The notes under the pieces: model-generated | Database searches by the model: none | What the model saw: the letters and a program-made list of their open reading frames with translations, nothing else | What the model was told of the DNA's origin: nothing | Translations under genes and position numbers: made by a program | NCBI GenBank assembly: GCA_963682025.1 | Contig: OY821521.1 | Coordinates: 163,983,096 to 164,047,095 of the forward strand | DNA length: 64,000 nucleotides | From: Cordilura impudica | Lineage: Eukaryota > Arthropoda > Insecta > Diptera > Scathophagidae | Direction of reading: 5' to 3' | Shown: one piece after another, positions 11,432 to 22,395 of the stretch | Numbering within the stretch: the first letter of the stretch is position 1 | Layout: every line of letters starts with the position of its first letter

Positions 11432-12228
11432 TTACTTATTTATGTAATTAATAAACGCATTTTTTAATTCCTCTGCACTATTTACGAATTTCTCCATTAG
11501 TTCCGTTTTCTTTACTTCGAGGGTGTACATTTTATTGTCCATTTCCTTTAATTCTTCACTTTGCTTTGCGAAGTTTTCTTCTATTTTTTCTATTTTCTTC
11601 ATGAAGTCTTGATTGTCTATTTTTCTTCTTTTTTTGGCAGCAACGTTTGGTGATGGTGACGGTCCAAATGAGCTAGATGGAGACGGTTGGGAAATGTCAT
11701 CGACATAAGAACTCTCTTCACCTATATTATTTTCAATTATATCGAATTCTAAAACAAATAAAATTAATATTAAATAATAAATAAATTAAAATTCTGTTTA
11801 TTTACCAATAATGCTTTCTTCAACCAATGAGTCGACGTTATTTATCTTGAACCCACCAAGAATGCTATTTATATCGGGATACAAATTCCAGGTTGATGGA
11901 GATCCTCCAGAAGGTCCAATCAAAGCCTTTTCTTTCCTAAAAAGAAGTTAAAAGTAATTTATAAGTTCTAAATCATATTTAAACCAAGATTCTGGGTACA
12001 AACGTAAACTCACCTATATCTCGTTGTTAGATTGTGTATTTTTGATTTAATCTCCATTATACTAACGTCGCTTCCATGTTTTCCCATGTCCGTTTTCATA
12101 TCTTCATAGACGTGGCTGTTTTTCCGAGCCCCTCGCAACTGAGGGATCCGGTCAGCCCAAATTTCTACAAGCAGCTGCTCCTCTTTTGCTGTCCACGGGT
12201 TTTTTTTTTGTCTCTTTTTGAAATCCAT
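11432..12228 (-). CDS. Harbinger accessory Myb/SANT-like DNA-binding protein, three exons
   Basis: The Harbinger partner protein, which in characterised elements binds DNA and helps the transposase reach the nucleus and the TIRs. On the minus strand the exons are 12228-12014, 11936-11806 and 11748-11432 (215+131+317 nt = 220 codons plus stop) with GT-AG introns. The frame is kept across both junctions. Exon 1 and the start of exon 2 form the Myb/SANT-like (trihelix) domain: NPWTAKEEQLLVEIW, then a K-KI-NLT-RYR block, then EKALIGPSGGSPSTW. The C-terminal part is Ser/Pro-rich, then basic (KKRRK, a likely nuclear signal), then a Glu/Lys-rich coiled-coil-like helix ending FINYINK. The ATG at 12228 is the only one ahead of the domain. 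Confidence 0.8.
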
Positions 12229-12769
12229 TGCACTTTTATTTTTTGTGTTGTATTTTGTTTACTATATTCTTTATTGTAATTTTTTTATAGAAATGTCAAA
12301 AAACAAGGATGCCAACTTGGCAAAAATGAGAAATATTGCACTGAACATGCGCAAAGTTAAATACAACTCTGTCATATTTTTGGTTTTTGAGGTGTTTAAG
12401 ATTTAAACATCTCAATTGAGATGTTTAGCCAAACGAAAAAATGTATGGGAAAACATCTCAATTTGACTTGTTTATCGCATAAACACTAAACACTTCGCTA
12501 AACACATAAGTGTGAACGCCATATAACACGTACATAAAATTACGCAATGGTATGTGTGTGTTTATTAAATTTGTTAATACGTTTGTAATAAAAATGAGTT
12601 TGTTTTTTTGTGTCGATTTGTGAATTGGCTATAATTGATTAGCATACTTTTAGGGTCTTTATTTAATGAAAAAAATAAATTTCCTAGAATTTGCACTCGA
12701 ATTTCGAGGGCTGGAATCTGCTAGTCCATATAAAAGACAGAAGGGAACCAAATGCCGCTATAGACAGAT

Positions 12770-13330
12770 GTGATATCAATAATAATAAAGCGAAAGTTTG
12801 TATGTACATTTGTTTGTAACTTATAGGAGACTAAACTATAGTTTATAAATTTGTTTGATATTTTTAATGGGCGTGGCACCTTCCACGCAAAGTGCATTTT
12901 TTATATCTCGGGAACTATGACAGAGACAGCTTTGTAAATTTGTGTGAGCTCACCTATTATTAATGTTAGTAGCCATGCCGAAAATGGACGGGATTGGATA
13001 AGTGGGCGTGGCACACCCATGCAAAGTAATTATTTAATATCATATATCTGGAGTACTATAATGGTGAGAGCCTTTTGACTTTACTTGAGCCCATAGGTTA
13101 TTCATGTGATTGGTCGAACAAAAAGTGGGAGTGATCGGAGCTGTGGGCGTGGCACCGATCATACAAAGTAAATATATAATATCATATAACTATAAAAGGG
13201 AAAAAAGCCTTGACACTTTGTACGAAACCATCGCGTGAGCAGTCAGATAAAAATGGGCGTGTTAGGATTTGTGGGCGTGGCACCTCATATACAAGAAAAT
13301 TGAGTACTAAGAAAGCGACAATATTGAAAC
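12770..13330. repeat. Diverged tandem repeat with GGGCGTGGCA core
   Basis: Four diverged units of about 130-140 bp are anchored by GGGCGTGGCA near 12870, 13004, 13146 and 13274. Each is followed by ATACAAAGTAAATAT-type sequence. It sits between two Helitrons and may be the interior of another decayed Helitron-like element, since comparable tandem interiors occur at 41150-42480. Non-coding. Confidence 0.6.
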
Positions 13331-13383
13331 TTTTGACAAGTATTTAATTTTATGTTTTAATATTAATATTAATATTAATCGGC

Positions 13384-13711
13384 GATAATATTAATAGGCG
13401 ATAGGCGATTTTGACCAAACGTATATTGTTTGAAAGGTATTTCTTTTTAGCCGTTTTGCAGATTTACAAGTTTTTAAATTTTTTCCTTTATTTTGAGTAA
13501 ATTGCATTTAAAGTTGCTACTAACACATACACAAAATTATACATATGCTATGTATGTGTTTTATTAAATTTGTTGATGTGTTTGTTAATGAGTTTGTTAT
13601 CTTCATTCACAATAATAATAAACCAAAAAAGTGTTGGTTTGTGAATTCACTAAGTTCAGAAATAAATTTGCTAGAAATCGCACTCGAATTTTGAGCGCTG
13701 GAATCTCCTAG
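13384..13711 (+). mobile_element. Short Helitron (copy 3), 5' decayed
   Basis: Same family: CACTCGAATTTTGAGCGCTGGAATCTC then CTAG at 13708-13711, next base T. The first ~40 bp of the head are scrambled, with a repeated TAATATTAATATTAAT run. The rest aligns with the other copies, including an uninterrupted CTACTAACACATACA site. Confidence 0.75.
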
Positions 13712-13869
13712 TTACGTATAAATGGTTTTTAACCCTTTCACGACCGAACCTAAACTGCTGGAAAAATTTTGTTTTTTTGGATTCGTATTTAACGGCCCTA
13801 CATTTCTAAACAAAAGTATCGTCAAAAATATTTTTTGACAATTCCTTCAAGGAAAACATCCATGGGACA

Positions 13870-16776
13870 TTAGGGTGGCCCTTAATAAAAAAAAGTGTTG
13901 AAACTGTCGGTCTCACCCCCTAGAAATATGCGAATAGCAAAAAACTGAGAAATACAAAGTTTAGGGCCAATCAAAAACAGTTTAGTCGTGGCGCAAAGCG
14001 ATTGAAAATTTCTAGTGTGTTTATATCGGGAAAATATGACTTTTTTTTACATTTTACGAAAATTTCGTTCTATAGTTTAATTTTTCCGACAAGCTGTTAT
14101 GGAATTCGGCATCAGTATTAAATTACCCTTACAAAAGGCTATAAAACTTCAAAATCGAATAAAACCTCGCCAAGAAATAGCAAATGCCCCAGACCACTTT
14201 TGTGCCAAAAAAAACTAGGTCATGAAATATGATGACATTTTTTTCAACTTTGAGAAATTGATTAAAGCCATTATTCTTTTTTGGTCTCTACTTATAAGTA
14301 CTCAGATATGAATTATTGTTTTATTACCACGTTGTTAACCTATTGCGCATTGGAAATTTTTTTGATACAATTTTTAAAACTCTTTTTTCAAGTTTGAAAA
14401 AATTTTCTTAAACAAAATTTAAAAAACTTAATCTATCCCTTTAAGGTTTTATTAAATACATGTTACAGATTAACTGTGTGAATTCTTAAGTAAATCCCTC
14501 TGCCAGAATTTTTTGACAAGGATTTTTTTGCGGATTTCGAGAAAAATTGGATTTTTGTGAAATTTTCTGTAAATGTACTCTTTCTAAATACTTTGTATCA
14601 AAAATTCATCACTTTTCTACTTTTAAATGTTATATTTTATCCTAATAGCCTAGGGTTTCGGAAAAAAATAATATGACTCCATTAACCCTTTTGGAATTGG
14701 GTTCACATATGAACCCAAGCTAATAAAAGACAATTTATTCAAAAAATTCAAATATTTTGTAAGTGCTGTCCAATTTTTAGATGCGACGCTTAAAATATAA
14801 TAACCAAATGTGTAGAAGTTTCGTTCCAAAAATTTGGCTTAAATCAGAGAACGTTAACCCATTATTTGCCAAGGCCAGCTTTGGATTCTAAGATATTTTT
14901 ATATAAAAATTACCGAAAACGAGTTTTTCGATTAAACTCAATGAAACCACTATTTAGAATTTAAGAAAAATAATTCAGTTAATGTTTATTTATTTAACTC
15001 TTCAGTGCTCCTGGGATCAAAATAATCCATAGTGATATATATTTGCTGCAATTATCTGCTTGTTACTCGCAAATATAAATTAAAGCAACTTTTAACCAGT
15101 TTTGTTACAAATTTACTTAATGTAATAAAGTAATTTCTTGCGGTCTCACCCACCAATTTGGTGGATATTGATAAAAAAAAAAAACGCCAAAAAAAAATTC
15201 CAGGTCAATCGGTGAAGATGACATTACTTATAATGGTTGACATTTTTTGATTTTTTATAATCGGTCGCTTTATATTATCTTCAACGTCACCTACATCTTT
15301 TGAAACTTCTACCATTTTATTTCCCAGTTCTAAACAGTTTATTAAATAAAAGTAAATTTCAAATATAATAATATAGATAAAAGGTAATATTAAATTAATA
15401 CTACTCTTAATGGAATAAATTACAAAACTAAATCAAAGTGAATTTCAAAAACAGAATTTGCTTTGTTGCAACAACAAAATATTTGCGTCCAATTTTTTAC
15501 ACATATGACCTAACGGTGCATTTGCTCATTGTATTGTTCTAGTTAAATTTTTTAGACATTTGACGATTACAGTTCGAAGTGAATGTTGGAAAATGTGCTA
15601 AAAAATCTTACGAAAAGTATATACTAAGTCAGTAATTTTTCTGCAAGTTTAGGTGGGAGTAAATTACCATCAACCTAAGAAGTGTTTAAGATGTTATTTT
15701 TTTATTTACGTGTGGTGAAACTTGATATACGACACAGTGCAAAATTAGTAATTGAAGAACTTTCCATTTTCTGGGCGAAAGCTAGAATCCAAACTAGAGA
15801 CAAGTAACACTGCGTCAATAAATTAGAAAAATTTCATTCCGCTTGGAATATATTCAAAATATTTTAATTTTTTGAAGAAATTGTCTTTTATTAGCTTGGG
15901 GTCATATGTGACCCAAATTCCAAAAGGGTTAATGGAGTCATATTATTTTTTTCCGAAACCCTAGGCTGTTAAGCTAAAATATAATATTTAAAAGTAGAAA
16001 AGTGATGAATTTTTGATACAAAGTATTTAGAAAGAGTACATTTACTGAATATTTCACAAAAATTTAATTTTTCTCGAAATCCGCAAAAATAAAATCCTTG
16101 TCGGAAAAATTCTGGAACAGGGATTTACTTAAAAATTCACACAGTTCATCTGCAGCATGTACTTAATAAAACCTTAAAGTGATAGATTCATGTTTTTAAA
16201 TTTTGTTTAAGAAAATTTTTTCAAACTTGAAAAAGGAGTTTTAAAAATTTTATCAAAAAAATTTCCAATTTTGGTCTCAACGCGTGATAAGGTAACAACG
16301 TGGTAGTAAAATAATACTTCATATCTAAGTACTTATATGTATAGAGACCAAAAAAGAATGATGGCTTTAATCAATTTCTCAAAGTTGAAAAAAATGCCAT
16401 CAAATTTCATGACCTAGTTTTTTTTTTGCCACAAAAGTGGTCTGGGGCATTCGCTATTTCTTGGCGAGGTTTTATTCGATTTTGAAGTTTTGTAGCGTTT
16501 TGAAAGGATAATTTATTATTGATCCCGAATTATATAACAGCTTGTCGGAAAAATTAAACGATAGAGCAAAATTTTCGTAAAATCTGAAAAAAGGTCATAT
16601 TTTCCCCATGTAAACACACTTGAAATTTTCAATTGCTTTGCGCCACGACTAAACGTTTTTTGATTGGCCCAAAACTTTGTATTTCTCAGTTTTTTTGCTA
16701 TTCGCATATTTCTAGGGGGTGAGACCGACAGTTTGAACACTTTTTTGTTCCTCCATATAACGAAGGGCCACCCTAA
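13870..16776. mobile_element. Long palindromic (fold-back) element
   Basis: Left arm (13870-14681) and right arm (15933-16776, inverted) are about 90% similar by eye over more than 800 bp. Termini are TTAGGGTGGCCCTT and its inverse, flanked by a 7-bp duplication TGGGACA (13863-13869; 16777-16783), or 8 bp depending on how one base is assigned. The two arms meet at the dyad GACTCCATTAATGGAGTC, whose TTAA is occupied by another element. No coding region. Confidence 0.7.
14686..15928. mobile_element. TTAA-flanked piggyBac-like non-autonomous element
   Basis: Between TTAA copies at 14682-14685 and 15929-15932. Its TIRs, starting CCCTTTTGGAATT, extend about 75 bp with differences. Just inside each end is a small hairpin (GGGTTCA-CATA-TGAACCC on the left). 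The interior (about 14760-15850) has no ORF. It sits precisely at the centre of the surrounding palindrome. Confidence 0.65.
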
Positions 16777-16794
16777 TGGGACATATATATCCCA

Positions 16795-17345
16795 ACTGTG
16801 TGTGACTATCTTAAAATTAATCTTTGGCCACAACAAGTCTATGGACAAAGTTTCAGATCCATCGGATGAGGGGAAGTGGTGTTTAAATCTCTCCGTGACT
16901 GTGTGTGACTATGTCAAATTTAATCTTATTTCACAGCAAGTCTATCGACCAAGATCTAGATCGATCGGATAAGGGAAAATGGGTTTTAAATCACTCCGTG
17001 ACTATGCGTGACTGCGCGTGACTATGTCGAAGTTGATCTTTCTTTACAGCAAGTATATCGACCAAGTTTCATATCGGTCGGATGAGGGTAAATGACATTT
17101 AGATCACTCCGTGACTGTGCGTGGCTGAGTCAAAGTTAATCATTTTTTCACAGCAAGTGTATGGACCAAGTTTGAGTTCGATCGGATGAGGGGAAATGAC
17201 ATTTATATCACTCCGTGACTGTGCGTGACCACGCCTGACATCGCGTGACTACCCCATAATTAATCTGTAGTCACGGCTTGACCAATTGGATAAGGGGGAA
17301 TGGGGTCCACCCAAGGCAGACAGGCAGACAGACAGAGAGTATGAG
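16795..17345. repeat. Tandem repeat, ~120-bp CGTGACT unit, array B
   Basis: Same family and orientation as 5240-5965: units carry TCACTCCGTGACTGTGCGTG and CACAGCAAG-CTAT-GACCAAG, ending in a CAGA-type microsatellite (about 17319-17337). With the following GGAC repeat it forms an insert bounded by the 15-bp duplication GACATATATATCCCA. Confidence 0.8.
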
Positions 17346-17504
17346 TTAAAAGAGTTAAAAAAACATAATTTTCAGACTTTGGACTCACCGTCTTATGTTC
17401 TGAGAATACATGTGCCAACTGAAAGCTAAAACTATCCTCTGTCGACTCAAGTCAGCTTTAAAAAAATCGGTCGGAAATTGTGGAAAATATAAGAAAAAAT
17501 AACA

Positions 17505-18286
17505 AGTAAGAAAATTATAGTCAGTCTAGACCGACTATACGATACCCTATACCATGCGTTTAGAAACCCTATCTCTTAGGGCCAACTAACTGGACATAGA
17601 AAATAAGCAAAAACCAAATTTGAGTGGGATTTTTATTAATTTTTTTAGCTGCAGATATGAAAAAGTTCATATCGGATGCTATATCTATATGGGGACTAGG
17701 TCCAAAAATGGACCAATCCTGATCATGTTTGGTAAAGTCTCGTGTATTTTGCAAAAATATATACAAACAAAATTTGAGAAGAATCAGTGCATTATTTTTG
17801 TTTTTAATAGATTTAAGTGAAGATCGGGAAGCAGTCTATATGGGGCTAAAGGGATTATTTTTGGACTACTCATTAACGGATGTAATGAATGGATACAAAC
17901 CCAATTTGAGTAAGATCTGTATGACAATTTGGATCTTATGGCAATTTATGTCGATTTCATAGGGGTAATTTGTATGGGGGCTAGGTCTGAACATGGACCG
18001 ATTCTCACCAATTTTAATACTGTTCATCCCATGGCCGATGAAAGCTTACATACCAAATTTCATCAAAATATGTTCATATTTGCGACCTGCAGTTTGATTA
18101 CAAGGTTTACATGGACACACAGACGGACGGACGGACGGACGGACATTGTTAAATCAACTCAAAAAGTGATTCAGAGTCGATCGGTATAATTAAAGATGGG
18201 TCTAGGTCAAAAATTTTTGGTTATTACAAACAGCAGCACAAAGTCATTATACCCAAACCACATAGTGGTATAGGGTATAAAAATGC
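17505..18286 (+). repeat. GGAC/GTCC repeat, copy 3 (near full length)
   Basis: Best complete copy. The head, AACAAGTAAGAAAATTATAG, is followed by the AGTC-GTCTAGACCGACT palindrome region (one mismatch here). The body has repeated CCAAATTTGAG phrases. (GGAC)n lies at 18121-18144, then the tail hairpin region and CCACATAGTGGTATAGGGTATAAA. The ORFs across it are incidental. Confidence 0.8.
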
Positions 18287-18320
18287 GACATATATATCCC
18301 ATTGGTCGTGAAAGGGTTAA

Positions 18321-19062
18321 ACGAATTATCGATTATATAGTTTTGACAATATTTTCCAATTACTAATAACAACTGTTTTAAAAACTGACTAATACTATTT
18401 TTAACACTAACGGTTTTTATCTAATAGAACTGTTACTACTTAAGTGAGAAAGCAATAAAATTTAAAAGAATTTTTTTTTTTTTGAAATTTTAACTATTTC
18501 CATTAACTTTTTGAGCAAAGTGTATTTTGCGTAAGCCAGCCAACAAATCCTATGTACATATATATATATATATACTTTATATATATACGTATATATATAT
18601 CGTCCATTAACTGTTTTGTTTAAGATGATACTTATATTTCTACTCAAGTGTTATTGAAAATGTTTGTTGCCATATATACGAGCATATATACATCCATATA
18701 TACTTGATTGTATATACAAACAAAAAACAATAACTTGGTTCATAAACATGTGCTCATACGTTAAGTTATTGAGACAAACGAAGGGCTCGTTTTTTATGAA
18801 ATGTTCCACATAAATTTAAAAATATTGTCAATTGAAGTTTTAAATAAATGTTTGTATGTTTATATAGTAGAATCTCTTTTGAGCGGACAGTAAAGGGACC
18901 ATTGAAGTCTGTCCGTACAAGGGGGATATCTTCTCAGGAGAAAACTATAAATTTAAATTGGTAAAATTTGGCCAAGATGGTGAGTTTTTATTTAAAAAAC
19001 GTTTTCGAAAAAAAAAATTGATTTTAATACAAAAATTAATTTCTTTTTGGATTACAAAAATA
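18321..19062. other. No gene; possible pogo/Tigger-like terminus near 18868
   Basis: AT-rich with a (TA)n/ATATATACG tract at 18558-18600. At 18868 a TAGTAGAATCTCTTTTGAGCG motif resembles pogo/Tigger terminal sequence (they begin CAGT-GAA-CTC), followed by GGACAGT..AGTCTGTCC. No matching opposite end was found. Confidence 0.3.
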
Positions 19063-19465
19063 AAACAATTAAGAAAATTATAGTCGGTCTAGACCGACTA
19101 TACGATACCCTATATCATGGGTTAGAGACCTTATCACTAAGGTCCAACTAATAGGATATAGAAAATAAGCATAAACCAAATTTGAGTGGCATTGTTGTTA
19201 ATTTTTTTTGACTGCAGATATAGAAAAGTTCATATCGGTTGCTATATTCATATGGGGACTAAATCGAAAAACTGACCGATCCTGACCATATTTGGTAAAG
19301 TAAATTATATTTTGAAAAAATATATACAAACCAAATTTGAGAAAAATCTGTGCATTATTTTTTTTTTTGATAGATTTAAGTGAAGATCGGGAAGCAGGTC
19401 TATATGGGGCCTATGACTAAGAATTGTACTATAGAGATTATTTTTGGATTACTGATTAATGGATA

Positions 19466-19842
19466 CTAGCAGATTCCATCCCTCGAAATTCGAATACAAA
19501 TTCTAGGAAATTTATTTTTTTTCTTAAATAAAGACCCTAAAGGTATGCTAATCAATTATAGGCAATTCACAAATCCACACAAAAAACAAACTCATTTATA
19601 TTACAAACACATTAGTAAATTTAACAAACACACACATAGCATTGTATGAGTTTATGTATGTGTTAGTAGCGACTTTAAATGCAATTTACTCAAAATAAAG
19701 GAAAAAATTTAAAAATTGGTAAATCTGGTGAACAGCTAAAAAGAAATACCTTTCAAATAATATACGTTTGGTCAAAATCGGGATAAAACGGTAGAACAAA
19801 ACGTCGGTCACAAGAAATTCTCTAGCCTATTGATATTATAGA
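19466..19842 (-). mobile_element. Short Helitron (copy 4)
   Basis: 377 bp. Minus-strand ends TC.. and ..CTAG, flanked A/T with no target duplication. Excision joins GGATA to TAATAAACACATACAAACCC, the expected body of the host GGAC repeat. Confidence 0.85.
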
Positions 19843-20233
19843 TAATAAACACATACAAACCCAATTTGACTTAGATTTATATGATAATTTGGATCTTATG
19901 GCAATTTCTGTCGATTTCATAGGGGCCATTTGAATGGGGACTAGGTCCGAACATGGGTCGAATTTCACTAATTTCAATAGCGTTCATCCTATGGCTGACA
20001 GAAGCTTATATACCAAATTTTATCACAACATATAGTTTGATTACAAAGTTTACATGGACACACAGATGGACAGACGGATAGACGGATAGACTGACAGACG
20101 GAAAGATGGACGGATGGACGCTCATCGCTAGGACGACACAGAAAGTGATTCTGAGTCGATCGGTATATAAAAGATGGGTCTAGGTGAAATATTTTTTGGT
20201 AGTTACAAACAACAGCACAACCACATAGTGGTA

Positions 20234-20597
20234 TCTATAATATTAATAGGCTAGGCGATTTCTTGTGACCGATGTTTTGTTCTACCGTTTTATCCCGATT
20301 TTGACCAAACTTATATTATTTGAAATGTATTTCTTTTTAGCCGTTTTTCAGATTTACAGATTTCTAAATTTTTTCCTTTATTTTGAGTAAATTGCATTTA
20401 AAGTTGCTACTAACACAAACATAAAATTATACAATGCTATGTGTGTGTTTATTAAATTTATTTTTTTCATTTAAAAATGATTTTTTGTTTTTTTTGTTTT
20501 AGCTATAATTGATTAGCATACCTTTATGGTCCTTCTTTAATAAAAAAATAAAATTGCATAGAATTTGCACTCGAATTTCGAGGCTGGAATCTGCTAG
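20234..20597 (+). mobile_element. Short Helitron (copy 5)
   Basis: 364 bp from TCTATAATATTAATAGG to CTGCTAG, flanked A/T. It is inserted in the tail of the GGAC repeat between GTGGTA and TAGGGTA. Contains the ACTCGAATTTCGAG hairpin. Confidence 0.85.
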
Positions 20598-20669
20598 TAG
20601 GGTATAAATACTCACTATTAGAAGTCATTGCTTCCTTACTGAGTGGGATATCCTTATCCATCTCTATCC

Positions 20670-21700
20670 TCGATGAGATCTCTAAATGTTAACACGTTCG
20701 TACCAAAACCTGCGGAAATTTCTAGATAACTTCATGCTATTCCACTCAGAAAACCCATTTTTGCTACCCGTTGCCAAATCGACACAACCGACGAAGAAAT
20801 TAAAAAATTTATAAAGTCTAAGTTCAATAATGCACTACCAGATGACACTTTCGTTTATAAATAAACTCAATGAATAGGAACACTTTCAGAATAAATATTC
20901 CAGCAGACCTATTTGATCAAATTGTAGACACTAACTCTTGGTCGAAAAATGCAATGGAAATGGCGACGAAAACTTTGCACGTCTCCCAACTCTTGCTAAC
21001 CAGAACCCAAAAATTCAGTATGAATCTCAACACTTAACATTATTTAGCAGAACATAAATGGGATAAACACTAAGCTCTCTAATATATTCCTAAACAGTTT
21101 CGATTTTGAATACCATATATTAGCTTTTACGGAAACCTGGCTAAAAAGTAATATTTATAACTCGGAAATAATGTATGACAAATATCAAATCTTTAGGCGA
21201 GATATAAATGGGAAGCTTGGTGGCGGTGTTTCAATTGCTGTCTCGAGTATGTATCCTGCTAAGGAAATAATCTATGAAAACTCTTCACATTTGGAGCTAG
21301 TGGTAGTGGCCATAAAATTTAGAAATATACGCTATTTATTACTTGCTCAACTCCGATTTCCAACTATTTGAAAAACACTAGCAATTAGATATGTAGCAGA
21401 TGAACGTGGACCAGCTGACTAACTGATCTTACATGGCGATTTTAATATCCCGACAGTATATTGGATAACCTTAGATGAAACTGATTTTTTTGGTTCCAAT
21501 TACCCTAACAAATTGGACTCATGATTTCCTTGAATCTCTTGCTGATATATGTGTTTTTCAAATAAATGACGTTTCTAACTGCGATGACAGAATGCTGGAT
21601 CTCGTGTTCGTCAATAACCCTACACAATTCAGTGTAATTAAAACAAATTCATTATGTTTTCCTGAGGATTGTTACATCCAACACTTTTAATAACCACACC
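20670..21700 (+). pseudogene. Jockey-like LINE relic: end of ORF1 and start of ORF2 endonuclease
   Basis: Frames at about 20770-21010 read like the C terminus of a Jockey-type gag (an IDTTDEEIKKFIKS block, then INIPADLFDQIVDTNSW). From about 21110 the apurinic-type endonuclease appears in pieces: AFTETWLK, a GGGVSIAV block at about 21216-21245, HGDFNIP at about 21432, and DDRMLDLVFVNNP at about 21583. Frameshifts and stops separate them. The 3' end is lost next to a Helitron at 21748. Non-functional. Confidence 0.65.
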
Positions 21701-21747
21701 ATTCCACACAGAGGCTTAAAATTCCTAGTGTTTTTGAATAATTATAA

Positions 21748-22071
21748 TCTATAATGTTAATAGGCTAGGCGATTTTTTGTTACCGATTTTTTGTTCTACC
21801 GTTTTATCTCGCTTTTGAATTATTTGAAAGGTATTTCTTTTAAGCTGTTGCCCAGATTTACAGATTTTTAAATTGTTTCCTTTGTTTTTGTAAGTTGCAT
21901 TTAAAGTTTCTGCTAACACATACATAAAATTATACATATGCTGTGTGTGTATTAATTTTGCTAATGTGTTTGTTAATGAGTTTTTCAACTTCATTCACAA
22001 TAATTATAAACCGAAAAAGTGTTGGTTTGTGAATTGGCTAAGTTGAAAGTTACCTAGAAATTGCACTAGTA
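21748..22071 (+). mobile_element. Short Helitron (copy 6) lacking its 3' hairpin
   Basis: Starts TCTATAATGTTAATAGG after A and ends at CTAG (22068-22071) before T. The ~25 bp that normally lie between GCACT and AGT, including the CTCGAATTTCGAG hairpin, are missing, so the end reads ATTGCACTAGT. A CT repeat at both deletion edges suggests microhomology deletion. Confidence 0.75.
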
Positions 22072-22395
22072 ATTATAATTATAATTTAATTGAAACTTTC
22101 ATATGTTAAATTAATTACTATCTGACTATAACTGGCTTGAAATCATTTATGCGATGGAAGTAATTTTGATCAAGTAATCCAAACTTTTTATAAGATACTT
22201 TCAACACATATAATGAAAACTGTTCCTTTAATAAAAATAGCTAAAGCAAATGCTTCGCCATGGAATACGAACACACGGCATAGCTCAAAAATCGTAAGAG
22301 CAGGCTCTGTAGTATAAAAAATTTAAGAAAAGTAATAATAAAATTGACTTTGATCACATTTTGACGTTTTATAGCCAGAAGTCATTATAACCTAG

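Larger units (their letters stand above)
9404..12523 (+). mobile_element. PIF/Harbinger transposon, apparently complete
   Basis: Termini TATGGCGTTCATACT (left) and AGTGTGAACGCCATA (right) form an imperfect ~15-bp TIR. They are flanked by the 3-bp target duplication TAA (9401-9403 and 12524-12526), the TWA class expected of PIF/Harbinger. Other Helitron copies in this window preserve the empty site CTACTAACACATACATAAAA, proving the boundaries. The element holds two convergent genes, a transposase and a Myb/SANT-like partner, separated by a 28-bp stem hairpin. Confidence 0.9.
9224..12724 (+). mobile_element. Short Helitron (copy 2) hosting a PIF/Harbinger insertion
   Basis: Starts with TC (preceded by A at 9223) and the family head TCTATAATATTAATAG. 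It ends GGCTGGAATCTG then CTAG at 12721-12724 (followed by T), with the ACTCGAATTTCGAG hairpin upstream. Removing the 3120-bp Harbinger element plus one 3-bp TAA leaves about 378 bp, matching the 350-377 bp of the other copies. Confidence 0.85.
13733..18316. mobile_element. piggyBac-like TTAA MITE, expanded by insertions
   Basis: Flanked by TTAA at 13729-13732 and 18317-18320, with 13-bp perfect TIRs CCCTTTCACGACC / GGTCGTGAAAGGG. TTAA duplication with CCC-starting TIRs is the piggyBac signature. After subtracting the palindrome (13870-16776, target TGGGACA) and the satellite/GGAC insert (16795-18286, target GACATATATATCCCA), about 163 bp remain: 13733-13869, 16784-16794 and 18302-18316. Non-coding. 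Confidence 0.75.
19063..20612 (+). repeat. GGAC/GTCC repeat, copy 4, carrying two Helitrons
   Basis: Head with the perfect 18-bp palindrome AGTCGGTCTAGACCGACT at about 19082-19100. The body is interrupted by Helitrons at 19466-19842 and 20234-20597. It includes a GGACGGAT-type microsatellite near 20065-20120 and the tail CCACATAGTGGTA / TAGGGTATAAA, which is split by the second Helitron. Excising both Helitrons restores a normal repeat. Confidence 0.8.
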
